Positions 1-11,256 of a DNA stretch of 64,000 nucleotides are shown here, piece after piece; position 1 is the first letter of the stretch, and every line of letters begins with the position of its first letter. The stretch is from positions 32,241,122 through 32,305,121 of the forward strand of contig NC_045129.1 in the NCBI RefSeq assembly GCF_007655135.1, read 5' to 3'. The position numbers were made by a program, and so were the translations under genes. The notes beneath the pieces are model-generated. The model worked only from the letters and a program-made list of their open reading frames with translations. It had not been told where the DNA came from and searched no databases. This stretch comes from Punica granatum. Its lineage: Eukaryota > Streptophyta > Magnoliopsida > Myrtales > Lythraceae.

Positions 1-2021
1 AACATTTTCCAAAGACATCCAGCCCTTTCCTACTTGGATCACCGACCGACAACATATGTGCCATGTTTAAATATTTTATTCCTGTAATTATATGCATACG
101 GCATGACGTGTGTGTTTTGCATGATGTTTCGCTCCCCATGAGTCGGTGCCGTTTTATCAATTTTATCAACATTATGTTTGCGTATGCTTGTATGTGTTCA
201 TCATGACCATGGTGGCACCGATTGTGTAAATTTGCATGTTCATTGTGCTTGACGTGATAATGTATTCCTGATCCGTGCTTAAATACTTTATTCTCGTTTT
301 AATCGAAATTTCACATGAATCGGATTAATCATGCAAACTCGACCTAAAATTAATTTTTAAATCCTAAGGTGGTCGGGAATTAGGATTCGCATCGGACGGT
401 CCATCAATAATCGGCTCGACAGTCTGAAACCCGAATATTTAGAGCATTTGGCAAAACATTAATTAGTTTAATCAATAATTTCACTAACGGGTTAATTGGA
501 CGTTCATGCGATTAATTAATTCACTTGGCCCTAATGATTTTGTACGAATTGGTAATAAATCGGTAACACGCGTCGATAGATTGCAAACATGCGTTGGTGC
601 CCTTTTCAAAACTTGCAAATTTTATCAAAATTGAGACACGTGGCTCGATGTGACATGGATGTCTAGGGAGGACTTGCGCGTCTTGACTCGTGGCATCACC
701 TGATTTCAGGAAACTCAGGTCGGGACGTGGAAGTTTTTCTTAGATCACTTCAGGATAGATTAACCGATCTTTTGGCTCTTTTAGGGTTCTTGACAACCCT
801 GGAAGGTCCAAGGGATCGGTTAGCGCCGGTCACAGGCCGAGGTGGCCCGCACCGCGTAATCTCTCTTTCTCGAAAACAATTTTTACCTCAAGGGCAAAAT
901 CGTCTATTTGCAACCTAGCGACACCCCCTAGGGTTAGAATAAGAGAAACACACGGTATCAGGATAAGGATGAGCTACCTATCTAGGCGCAGGTTTATCTG
1001 CATAGCCCGCTCTATCCGACCGATGACTTTTTTGTTATTCTAGCATAGTTTCGGGTAGTTAGTTCGGGTGGATTGGCTCAAAATACAAACACCGGATTAA
1101 TTGTGTACTTGGTTAAGACGAAAGCGGGCAATAGCGGGATAGGCACTAAGTTCTGGGATGTACAGGCGGAATCAATGTTCGGTAATAACCTGTAACAACC
1201 GTAGTGTCACAACATAGAACAATCCTAAAAACAACCCACAAACACAAGACTTGACAACAGACGTCACGCACGTCAAGCCCGCGGAAAATAATGCCAAATG
1301 CGAAATACCTTCCCGAGGCGATCCTTGATCGGTTCACACCTTGTACCCATTTTGTCTGTTTTAAGGTAGGATTTGCATGCCAAGATACCCCGATTAATAA
1401 TCGGTTAATTCACGTAAATTCGGCAATAACAAAATCTCGTTGTTTGCTTATTTATGCCCGTTTTGTTACATTCTTGCACTTGTTTTGTTATGCGGATCGA
1501 GCTCGATCCCTTCGGATGCGACCCATAGGGGGTCCAACGCCCCACCGTAGATCACGGGGTCTACCCCCCCTAACACTGAGCGCATCTTAATTTCAATTCC
1601 GGTCTTTTCAAACCACACGGTGAGCACGAGTGGAATAATAACCGAACGCGATTCGACCGGGATTCAGTTGCTGTAATTTGTATTTTATTTATTTGAGAGG
1701 ACAATGTAAGGATTTATGTTGTACATTTATTCATGTAAGAATCCCGGTCGGAGAGTGGACGGTCGGAGTGTTCCTTCGAATTTACGGTGTCAAAACGCGT
1801 AAGATGAGCGGAACCTAATTAAGCGGTAATTAAATTAAAATGGCAAGCCTAGACAAGCTAGAGTACCGATAGGGCATGCGAGATATAGGCTCGCATGTAA
1901 CAGAACCCCCGAATTCGGAACTTCGGGTTTCGCAGACCATATGCCTTAGCAATTAGGTGTACCCCGTACCCCTAGACCCGGGTAATTTGCTGGCCCTCGA
2001 CCTTCGGGTCGTAAAATGGCA
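1..2021 (+). mobile_element. LTR of a gypsy-like (Ogre/Tat-type) retrotransposon, cut by window edge
   Basis: Long non-coding segment with the look of a large plant gypsy LTR. It ends in CA at 2020-2021 and is followed two bases later by TGGCGACTCC, which resembles a plant gypsy primer-binding site. Positions 1-1764 are matched, in opposite orientation, by 56605 to about 57720, for example the CCCGGTCGGAGAGTGGACGG block at 1743-1762. No gag or pol is seen, so only this LTR and a short leader remain. The left end lies outside the window. LTR status is inferred from the second copy and the CA/PBS-like junction; the subfamily is a guess. Confidence 0.65.
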
Positions 2022-2190
2022 AGTGGCGACTCCTTCTCACGTGCGTCCGTCGTGCGTCCTCGGGAAGGTGGACACTCCCAAGCCGCGTTACATAGGCGCG
2101 CGCACGCGTGCCCGACGAGATGAAATTCGAGTGCGTACACCAAGCATTGAAGTGAAAGAGAAAAGAGCCATAAAAATAGGATAAGCAAAC
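2022..2190 (+). mobile_element. PBS-like site and 5' leader remnant of the LTR element
   Basis: TGGCGACTCC at 2024-2033 sits just after the LTR end and fits the first bases of a tRNA primer-binding site. A GC-rich leader with GCGCGC tracts follows to about 2190 and then stops abruptly in AT-rich DNA. The internal region is therefore truncated and nothing coding remains. Confidence 0.5.
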
Positions 2191-2430
2191 GAAGCCTAGT
2201 TAAGATAGCAACACGGATAAAGTTAGTTTAACTATGAAAGACATAATAAATAAGCACACTTCAACCATGTCGGGTTAATTTGGTCATTTGACCAATCAAA
2301 TCGCATTTTTGGCCCTAGTATTTATTTCATCATCACGGTTTATTGGACTCGTTTACATCATATTCTCTTTCTTTTAATAAAAAACCGATAAAATAGTTAA
2401 ATATTTGATAAATTGAAGAGAAAATGCACA

Positions 2431-2591
2431 AGCTTTTTTTTCGGTTATAAGAGATTCCCAAAACCCAATACAAATATAAAAAAATAAGTGAAATTAAAAT
2501 GATATATAAGTCCCACTGATGAGAATTGAACCCAAGACTTCTTGTTTCGAGTCAACGTGTTGCGCCACTATGCTAATTAGACTCCTTTCTC
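2431..2591 (-). mobile_element. tRNA-derived SINE with 10-bp target duplication
   Basis: Read on the minus strand it has a good Pol III A box (TAGCATAGTGG, 2575-2565) and B box (GGTTCAATTC, 2532-2523), and it ends in an A-run (T-run on plus near 2434-2441). Both sides carry AAAATGCACA (2421-2430 and 2592-2601), the expected target site duplication. About 160 bp, intact in outline. Confidence 0.65.
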
Positions 2592-2601
2592 AAAATGCAC
2601 A

Positions 2602-4130
2602 GTTGTTTTGATCAAAGGGAGAGAGAGAGTAAAAAGAGGAAGGAAAAAAATGAGGTAATGGGTGGTTATTTTGTATAGTAATAATGATTTTTTTCAATCT
2701 GATGGTGATTAAACAATATAACATAAACGACATAGATAAAAATGCAAGATGAAAGTTAGACCCGATGATCATTTCTCATTTTATAATAGTAAATATACAT
2801 ATAGGTATTGAATGTAACAATGGTATATAGTTATTAGTTTTCATAATTATAATTGGGATATTGACATTTCATGTTGCCACCTCATCAAAATTGAAATCAT
2901 TTTCCCTCATGCTGTCTCTTTTCAGTTACCCCATTAACGTCTTATATTTTATAGCTCTTTTTTAAGAATTTTTAATATACAATTAGAAAACTATATGGTT
3001 TTTATTTATTTATTAAAAGTAGAACTTTCTAATATTAATATAAGCAATACATTGTACCCAATATCTTAAATACAATTTATTACTTTCTTTTGGGCCACAA
3101 ATTTATTTTATGAAATCAAGGTCATTATTTTATCTTTCGACAAGAATTAATCACGTGTGTTGATATGTCCCTATTCTTCGATGGATCCCGGACGGGGCCT
3201 CCTTGCCTCTTCGGCTGTGGTGGGCCCAATCCCTTCAATTCCATGCCCAGTCTGCCTGCTCTCCTACTTCCTATTTCTAGGTCAATAATTTTCACTCTTT
3301 CTTCAATCTACTCTTCTCAAAACTCTCATTATTTTCGTTTGTAGATGGGACCACAAGGTATCCTAATCAATAAACCGAAATCAATTCTCATTCGACTATC
3401 AGCTTGCCCTGTCAAAGGAGCACTTCCAGTGGATTTGGATATGTGCAGTGATGATGCTCTTTGCTGATTGCACCACGGCTCGTGGTTAAAACCGAACCAC
3501 AGCAATTATCACATTCGTTTTCGAAAACTGGGCAGAGGTGGTTTATAGAGGACAAAAGAACTGTGTAATGTGGAGTTGCAGAGTTCACTGAACATGGAAA
3601 AACTAAACAGAACAGAACAGGACAGGACAGAACGAAGAGGAAGAACAGAGCATCTCCCTTCCTTTTCTTCCTCTCTTTCCATCTGTATGCGTTTAAGCTG
3701 CTTTTTCTTCTTCTTTCTGGGGCAGAAGAAATCTGGCGGGTGTCACAAACGTGTCAAGAGACAAGTAGGCAGTGGGCCCACTCTGCATGGCCATGGCAGT
3801 TACAGTCTTTTCTTCTCCCCCTCCCTTTCCTCGTCTCTGCTGATTTCTCACGTCACAGTCTTCTCCTCTACTCAATCCTCTGCCCTTAATCGCACCTTTC
3901 CCCATCAGCTCTTGCTCTTGCAATGCTCGTGTGAAGGGTAAATCCCGACAGACCACAGACAGCCGCTGCAAACTTAGCTCAGCTGAAGAGATTCATGTCT
4001 GGTTTCGGGTTTTTTCGGCTGTTTTGATCGCTTGATTCATTTCATTGTGAAGGCTCAACTTTGTTCTTGTTCTTCTTCCTTGCAGTTGATGCCCGATCGA
4101 GCTGTTTCGGGGGTCTGAGCTCGAACAACG
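2602..4130. other. Intergenic region and leader of the bZIP gene
   Basis: No coding region is supported. The left half is AT-rich. From about 3170 base composition becomes balanced, and from about 3650 it is pyrimidine-rich, which suits a promoter and leader. A possible leader intron runs from a GT near 3938 to CTTGCAG ending at 4085, 45 bases before the bZIP start. This intron is a suggestion only. Confidence 0.4.
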
Positions 4131-5715
4131 ATGACTTCTGAGTCGGAAAACAGCGTTTCCCTGGGCAACCTCAAGCTGGCGCTGGTCCCGATGCCGCCCC
4201 CGTCGGACTCGGCAGAGCCGCTGCAGCCCAAGGACCAGACTGTTCCTTCGCCGGGCCAGCAGCAGAGCTCCATCCTCTCGCTCACCCTCAATGAGATCCA
4301 GTGCAAGAGCGGGAAGAGCTTTGGCTCGATGAGCATGGACGAGTTCCTGGCGAGTATTTGGAGCGTCGACGAGGGCACATCGGCGTCGGCATCCCTCTCC
4401 TTCCCCCGGAATGATCCCCCGGAGGATAGTCATAAACCTGCTGCTGCCACTGGTCCCGGTTCCCTGCTGCGACAGGCCTCATTCTCGATCCCGACCCTGC
4501 TGTGCAACAAGACCGTGGATGAGGTCTGGTTCGAGATACACAAGGACCAACAAGACAAGCAGCTGCCTGGCCCTGGACCCAGCAACCTCAGCAATCGTGC
4601 CCCGCCGAGGCGCCAGCCGACATTGGGGGAAATGACCCTTGAGGATTTCCTCGTGAAGGCCGGGGTCGTGCAGGAGCCAGCAACTCTGCCTTCTCAGTCT
4701 AAGAATTTAACGGCTTTGGCATTTCTTAAGCCTCCGCCGGGGTTCATGGATTCTGCTCCATCATTTAATCCCAGCTATGGAACGAGAAATCTGGCTGGTT
4801 TCGGATTGATCTCCAATAGCCATGGGTCCGGTAACAATCTTTCCGGCAACGGGATCACGGGTAATTACCCTCTGATATTTGGAAACAATGGTAACAGGTG
4901 TGCTGGAGAATCCTCTTGCAATGTCTTGAACGAGAACTGCCATGGTCTTGCGGAAGCGATGGGATTAAAAAGGAGGATTATCGAAGGGCCACCAGAAGTG
5001 GTGGTCGAGCGAAGGCAGCGTAGGATGATTAAGAACCGAGAGTCAGCAGCTCGATCTCGAGCCAGAAAACAGGTTCGAATAAGTGAAAGGGTTTTTCCTT
5101 CCCTTTCGTTCAGGACTTGGTTCGTGCCATCAGTAGTAAGATCATCATCGCAATCTTCGTGCCAACGACTTACGGTTGTCATCTTCTTGAATGCAGGCAT
5201 ACACGGTCGAGCTGGAAGTAGAGCTTAATCAGCTTAGGGAAGAAAATGAGAGGCTCAAAAGGATCGTGGTAATTAATAATGCTCTTTGCTTATGTCCTCG
5301 CGAAGTTCTACATTGAATTAACGAATTAGTAGTTTATCCGTTAGTCTGTTACGTCGGCACGTCATCTGTTTCGTAATTCCGTTGTAATGGCATGTTCTTT
5401 GTGACTAACTGAATTCCCTTCTTGATCTTCCTCCCAAACAGGCGGAGACAGATGGGAAACGACAAAAAGAGGTAACCGGGCGCGAAACATTAATCCGTTA
5501 AGCTCTTATAAGCCAAAACACGTCCCCGTCTATAATCACGGAAAGCAACCGAAACGGACGCTGGTCCATTCTGAGAAACTATGACTCTCTTAAGCTTCTC
5601 CATCCTATCATCCGTGTATGTATTGCAGGTGATGAGGAGGAGGCAACCTATTAGAGCAGTGAACGCAGCTGACCAGCTCAGGGCCATAAGGAGGACAGTG
5701 AGTATGGCTTGGTGA
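4131..5715 (+). CDS. ABI5-like / AREB-type group A bZIP transcription factor
   Basis: Four exons: 4131-5072, 5197-5268, 5442-5471 and 5629-5715, all with GT-AG borders and consistent phase, giving 376 residues. Conserved group A blocks are visible: C1 around residues 48-80, with SLTLNEIQ and a MDEFLASIW block; C2 around 113-140, with LLRQASFSIP and VDEVW; and C3 around 164-182, with TLGEMTLEDFLVKAG. The basic region is at about 293-314 (N302, then R310 in the N-x7-R pattern) and the leucine zipper follows from 315. The family binds ABRE (ACGTG) promoter elements in the nucleus, and its C blocks carry SnRK2 phosphorylation sites in abscisic acid signalling. The C terminus ends in RRTVSMAW. Subgroup (ABI5-like versus AREB3/DPBF) is not settled. 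The gene converges on the F-box gene downstream. Confidence 0.93.
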
Positions 5716-6355
5716 AGGACAGGGATAGCTTGGAAGAAGAGCAACTATGGAAGTTCCTCTGGTTTTAGGAACATCATGTGAATATTTCAAGATGTATGTA
5801 TGTGGTGAAATATTGGAATGTGCATAAATAAGAGTAATTTGAGGCAAATTAACATGTATAGAAAATAGATATGAATAGATCTATGATATTTGTAGGGTAT
5901 ACATGCATAATCTGTCCAGACATCGTCAAATGTAGGAATGGTACTGCTGGATCTTCTCTCCTTGTTCTATATGGAATGGTATATGAGAAATCTCTGTACT
6001 TTTCAGACCATCACAGCGATTGATTTCTTCTATAATGAGTAAGAACTTAACACTTTCAAGTCACCTCGACTCATGGGAACAAGAAACTAAACTGAACAGG
6101 AAACAGTTGCAGAGCATTGAACTCGAGCTTGAGGCAAGTACAAACCGGAAAATCAGGCAAACAATATGCTTTTCGCATGCATAGATCTAAAATGTTCTTA
6201 TTGCAGTCCTCAGGAAGAGAAGCAAAATGTAGAAATTTATCCCGAGATCTACAGCTTCCATGACCCGAAGATAAGAAGTAAGCGTTCCTTACCACAGCAC
6301 AGATGGCACGATGACATGAGGTTCAACTTCTAAGCAAGGCCTTTTTCAAGAGTTA
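5716..6355. other. Convergent spacer: bZIP 3' end and F-box 3' end
   Basis: The bZIP stop and the F-box stop face each other about 640 bp apart. The right half, from about 6083, is shared with the 3' flanks of the other F-box copies (near 9737, 16360 and 22955), so it belongs to the duplicated unit. It includes the 3'UTR signature around 6310-6345. Confidence 0.6.
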
Positions 6356-7618
6356 TTAGTTATCAAAATCAAACTGCACATCTACATCAATATACTTCCT
6401 CATGATCCGAACTATGGCAGTGGTGAAACGAGCCAGTACCAGACAATCCTCATGGTCCTTGATGCCTGAAATCACCCCATCAACAGACAGCTTCCTAATG
6501 CGCGGACAGCGTCCCAGCAATTCTTCAACCAAGTCCACAAATTCATCCTTGAGAGTGTTCGACCACCCAACCTTCAAGTAAACCATATTCACCAAGTGAG
6601 CAGATCCTCCAAGGCAATATGGAAGCAACTCATCATCTCTCAAGTCACAGCCTAGAGAGAGATGGCTTAGCAGGGGGCAGCACAAGGCGATTGTCTCCAA
6701 GTCAACGACCTTGTTGCCCTCACCGAACGCCACATCCCAAAGCCTCAGCGTCCTTAATTTCAAGGATTTTGAGATCAATTGGTAGAACACCGCCGGCAGA
6801 ATTGTGAAGTTGTTGAAGTCGATAGTCTCCAGATTCTCAGCTGAATCACAGATTTCAATATGCGGCATGGTAGAATGGTCAATCATGATCTTCTTCAAGC
6901 TACCATTTCCGATGACCTTGAAAAACTCGATATTACTATCTCTCAGGTGCAAATATTCAATATTACTCGCCTCCAAGACAAGCTTGTCCAAGCATATTTC
7001 TTCCATATAAAATCTCCTCAGATAAGGAGCACTAACTTCGACTTTCTCTAGAGGACCTGAAAGGTCAAGTTCAATAAGCTCCAAAGACTCAAGCTTCCGG
7101 CATGCGGCGAGTAAAAGACTCAAATCCTGCTCCGAGATGTGGACATAGCTTAAGGAGAGCGACCTCAAAGAAGTGAACTTATGGTAATTTGGGTCCACCT
7201 GTTCGATGGCATCATGGGCCAAAGTCAGCTTCTCAAGCTTCTGCCTCCCGCAAATCTCTACAACATTCAAGCCCGGCTCCGTGCGAACGTCATAGTGCAA
7301 CTCCTGCAAGCTGTCCCTTGTGTAGAGGAGCCAACTCATGACCACCGAGGCCGAGAACTCATCGAGATCATCAACAATGATAAGCAGAGAGCGCAGTCCA
7401 GATGTCTGGAAAATCGTCCGAGTTATCAGAATCTCGATCTGACTAGTCGAAAGGTCGTGAAACCCATGCCAGTCGCCTGAGTTGAACGAGAGGACACGAA
7501 GGTGCTTGCGGAAAGCCTCACGCCATTTCCGGCATGTCGCTGAAGCGAGAACAACGTCTCGTGCAGCCGAAATGTGCGACAGGATATTGCCAATAACCTC
7601 TACGGGCAAGTGCTCCAT
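6356..7618 (-). CDS. F-box/RNI (LRR) protein, At1g67190-like, intact copy
   Basis: Single-exon gene of 420 residues, starting at the ATG at 7618 (MEHLPVEVIGNILSHIS). An upstream in-frame extension lacks an ATG. An N-terminal F-box covers residues 1-42, with the conserved VVLASATCRKWREAF stretch, followed by irregular leucine-rich repeats (LxxLxLxxxxI units) to the end, RKYIDVDVQFDFDN. F-box proteins of this kind dock on SKP1 in SCF ubiquitin ligases, and the LRR part selects the target, which is unknown here. Sequence and length match the Arabidopsis At1g67190 family as I recall it. This is the longest open member of the local minus-strand family and the best candidate for the working copy. 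Confidence 0.88.
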   Translation of the reverse strand: MEHLPVEVIGNILSHISAARDVVLASATCRKWREAFRKHLRVLSFNSGDWHGFHDLSTSQIEILITRTIFQTSGLRSLLIIVDDLDEFSASVVMSWLLYTRDSLQELHYDVRTEPGLNVVEICGRQKLEKLTLAHDAIEQVDPNYHKFTSLRSLSLSYVHISEQDLSLLLAACRKLESLELIELDLSGPLEKVEVSAPYLRRFYMEEICLDKLVLEASNIEYLHLRDSNIEFFKVIGNGSLKKIMIDHSTMPHIEICDSAENLETIDFNNFTILPAVFYQLISKSLKLRTLRLWDVAFGEGNKVVDLETIALCCPLLSHLSLGCDLRDDELLPYCLGGSAHLVNMVYLKVGWSNTLKDEFVDLVEELLGRCPRIRKLSVDGVISGIKDHEDCLVLARFTTAIVRIMRKYIDVDVQFDFDN

Positions 7619-8035
7619 GACAATCGACCAACAACCGCCAAACAAGCAGTCAAAGAATACCAAATCCCCACCAATCTCGTCCCTCTCAGCTCCCGCAAAT
7701 TCAGCAAAAATTCATGACAAAACCCTTCACTCCCTCCTCAAGAACCCCTAAATTTCTGTCCTTTTCTTCCACAGATCCAGACAAGGCAACGAACCTCAAC
7801 CCCAACCACCTTCAAATCAAGAGAAGGATAAAGCTTGAATTACAGAGCAGCTCAGAAGTACAGAGAACTCACAACCTCGAAATTCTCCGACATCTCGGCG
7901 GTTAAACAACGGAAATATTGACACTGAGCTTGATCGCCGGCGAGAACTCAGGCGCCGGCCGAGCGAAGGAGGGACGAACAGAGGCAGAGGCTTGAGGTTT
8001 TCATCGAAGTAAAGGATGCGGGCCGCAAACAATTA
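7619..8035 (-). promoter_or_regulatory. Duplicated 5' leader/promoter block of the F-box unit
   Basis: This block upstream of the intact F-box gene recurs upstream of the copies starting at 11256 and 24407 (about 11257-11665 and 24408-24870). Shared features are the ACCCTTCACTCCCTC and CAGACAAGGC motifs and the AACTCAGGCGCCGGC stretch. The duplication therefore carried its own 5' region with the coding part. Confidence 0.55.
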
Positions 8036-9195
8036 CGAAAATCAAATGCTTATTAATAATTTTTTCGGGTCGCTATTTTTTGCTAAATATTAGAAGAATT
8101 AAATATTGGTTAAAGAATATTATATATTTTTAAAGATTATAATTTATATACGATATATCATCATAATATTAGAAGAAATCGCAGCTCTCTTGAAATAATG
8201 AATTTTTTTAAAGACTATATAAAATATAATATATATATATAGGAATATCGTTATATTGTTTTTAAAAATTATAAAGTAAAAGGAAATTTTCAAAAAAAAT
8301 ACAAAAATTCAAATTGTAAATGAGTTTCAAAGTCCATATTAAAAAAAATTGAGAAAATTTTCAAAATTTATGAATAAAAGGGCCTTTATTAAAAAAGATT
8401 TAGAAAATTACAAAAATTTCAAAATTTATCAATCGATGGCTGGGTGGTCGGCCGGGACACTACCTCCAATCCAATGTGAGAGATCCCCTAGTCGGTGGAT
8501 TTGTCGAATTAGAGAGTGAGAGCGTCCTTACTAGCCATCCAACCCAATATTGAGGTTGTTGCACATGGTCTAAGATCGTTGGTGACCTAAATCAGGGAGT
8601 GTGTGGTCAGCGGGGACGGGGACCCTCGCACCCCCCAATTCAAGAGATTTCATTTTGGGGGCTTGGGCTTCCCTTAGGCCATCCACCCTAGGATTTAGGT
8701 GCCGGCTTGGGCTGAGCTCGTTAGGGATTATTGGCCGACGTGGACATCCACCCTCCTTATTCGATACCATTTTTAAAATATATTTTCAATATTTTTTTGG
8801 GTTCAATCTTTTTTTTTTCAGATTTTCTGAATTTATATGAATTTTGAAACTTTTTTTAGTTTTTTGAATTTTGAATTTTTCTAAAATTTTCCTTTTATTT
8901 TAATTTTTTTATTTTTCCTCATATTTTATAACTTTATACGAAATTTGAAAATTTTTCTTAATTTCCTCGGATTTTTGTAAGTTTTATATTTTTTTCTGCA
9001 GTTTTCCTTTAGTTTCGTATTTTTCTTGAATTTGCAATTTTTTAGCATTTTAACTTTTTCCTATGGTTTATTTTTTGATGTTTTATTTCAATATTTATCT
9101 TATTTCTAAAATTTTCTTTGATTTTTAAATTATATATATTTTTCTCAAATTTGCTGAATTGATATCAACTTTGAAATTAATATAAACTTTCAAAG
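8036..9195. other. AT-rich intergenic stretch
   Basis: No gene seen. AT-rich with long T and A runs on both sides of a GC-richer island (about 8440-8770). The island contains no convincing frame. Confidence 0.5.
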
Positions 9196-9465
9196 TAATT
9201 GCACGTTAGACCTTCCAAGACGGCAAGGTTGACTCCATTTGGACATCATAGTGCTACTCCCTCAAGCTGTCCCTCCCTTGTGGAGAGGAGCCAACTCATT
9301 GCCACTAGCACCGTGCAAACTCATGAGGATCATCAACTACAACAAGGAGAGACCGCAGTCCGACTGCCTGGAAGATTGTCCGAGTTATTGTAATCTCTAT
9401 CTGACTACTGGAAAAAGTGTTAAACTCGTGCCAGTTACTCGTGTTGAACGAGAGATATAATTAAT
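9196..9465 (-). pseudogene. Fragment of the F-box/RNI family
   Basis: This segment aligns with about 7230-7495 of the intact F-box gene. Shared landmarks include AGGAGCCAACTCAT, a GATCATCAAC block, GTCCGAGTTAT and GTTGAACGAGAG. Only the part encoding the region after the F-box is present, with no start, no C-terminal part and disturbed frames. It is a detached piece of a sixth unit or a by-product of unequal crossing-over. Confidence 0.7.
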
Positions 9466-9537
9466 TTCAATAATCCTCAGTTGCCCCTCTTCATCATAGT
9501 ATATTGTTCGGTCATCGCCCAGACAGGGCATGTAAAA

Positions 9538-9607
9538 TAAAAAAAAGCAAAATATGGGAGGTTAATTAAAATCAAAACTCAACTCAACTCAACCCTCAAT
9601 TCAAACA
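9538..9607 (-). mobile_element. Terminal fragment of MITE family B
   Basis: AAACTCAACTCAACTCAACC followed by CAAACACAC resembles the end of the MITE at 50114-50408 (and the reverse complement of 34253-34563). Only about 70 bp remain. Confidence 0.4.
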
Positions 9608-9977
9608 CACTCTAATTAACTGAAATCAGCCACAATTCTTCCCCCGGTGATATACAACTAGGCATAAGTACTGGTGGAGAAAGTTTATGTTTCTCCCACA
9701 ATTGCATGCACAGAATACCCAGCAACGACGAATTCATGAAACTAAACTGAATATGAAACAATCACCCGGCATCAATCACTGTAATGAATGCATTCAGCGA
9801 GCATCGAGGCCCAGCATGAGGCTAGTATAGACCTGAAAATAAAGGTGTCTAAGAATCTTTCAATGTATATAGATCTAACAAATCGTTCCTGTTTATTCTT
9901 GAGATCAACAGCTTCCGTAAATCTTTGACAAGACTCGTTCCACAACACATATGACACTACAATATGAAGTTCAACTC

Positions 9978-11256
9978 CTAAGCTAGGCCCTCTTCTTGCA
10001 CTAGGGAATGAAAATTAAGCACTACATCCATATCAATTTTCCTCCTCATGACCTTAATCATAGCAGTGGTGAAACGAAGCAGCACCTGACGATCCTCGTC
10101 CTCCACGCCTGTAACTTCCGCATTCACAGTCAGTTTCTGAAGGCATGGACAGCATCCTAGCAAACCCTCAATTAAGTCCATGAATTCACCCTTGAGGGAC
10201 CACGCAACCTTCAACTGAACCACATTGGCAAAGCACGCATAACCTCCAAGACGATACAGAAGCAGCTCATGCTCATCATCTTCTAGGTCGCAGCCCGAGA
10301 GAGATGGCTTAGCTGCAGGCAGCGTGAGTCAATTTCATCCAAGTCAATGAACATGTGCCCCTCTCTGAACGCCACACCTCAAAGACTGAGTTTCCTCAAT
10401 TTCGAGGATTTCGGGATTAATCGGTAGAACACTGCTTGCAGAACTGTGAACGTCTCGAAGTCGATAGACTCCAGATTCTCACTCGAATCACAGATTTCAA
10501 TATTTTGCACAAAAAGAGAGTTGATCATTATCGTCTTCAAGTTACTGATTCTGATGACCTGAGTAACCTGACAGTTATATCTCTCAGGTGCAAATATTTA
10601 ATTTCATCCGCCTCCAAGATAAGCTGGTCCAAGGCTAACGAATACATACAGAAGCTCCTTAGATTAGGAGAACTAACTTTTAACTTCTCCTGAAGGCTCC
10701 ACTCCAATAAGTACCAAAGACTGAAGCTCCGGGCATGCATCAAGTAAAAGAGTCAAGCCCAGCACCGAGATTCGGACAAAGCTTAAGCAGAGATACCTCA
10801 AAGAAGTGAACCTATGCTAAAATCGGTCCACCTGCTCAATGGCAATATCTTCTAGATCTAGCTCCTCAAGCTTCTGCCTCCCTAAAATTTCTAAAACATC
10901 CAAGGCCGGGTTTGTGTGGACAAGATAGTCCAACTCCCTCAAGCTGTTCCTTGTGTGGTGAAGCCAACTCAGTACAGTCGAGGCCAAGTACTCAATGTAA
11001 GGATCAAGTACGATTCGCAGAGAGCGCGCCCCTTGTCTGGAAAATAGTTCGAGTTATCAGAATCTCGATCTCACGATCTCACTCACCGTAAATTGGCGAA
11101 ACCTATTCCACTCACACAAGTCGAACAAGAGGACACGGAGGTGCTCGTGGAAAGCCTCGCACCAATTCCGGCAAGTCCCTGAAGCCCTAACGACGTCCGT
11201 GCAGCCGAAATGTGCGACATGATTTTGCCGATAACCTCTATGGGCAAGCGCTCCAT
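9978..11256 (-). pseudogene. Broken F-box/RNI family copy
   Basis: Homologous throughout to the gene at 6356-7618, from an ATG at 11256 (MERLPIEVIGKIMSHIS) to a C-terminal stretch ending at 9978 (MRRKIDMDVVLNFH). A one-base deletion just after the F-box start (GCACGGACGTCG, where family copies read GCACGAGACGTTG) throws the frame. Further frame changes and stops follow, so only separate open pieces remain at 11057-11269, 10537-10743 and 9978-10223. Its 3' and 5' flanks also match the other copies. Not expected to make a full protein. Confidence 0.82.

Noticed and set aside
3570..3941. 123-codon open frame upstream of the bZIP gene
   Set aside because: Ser/Leu/Phe-rich because of the pyrimidine-rich leader; ends before the likely leader intron.
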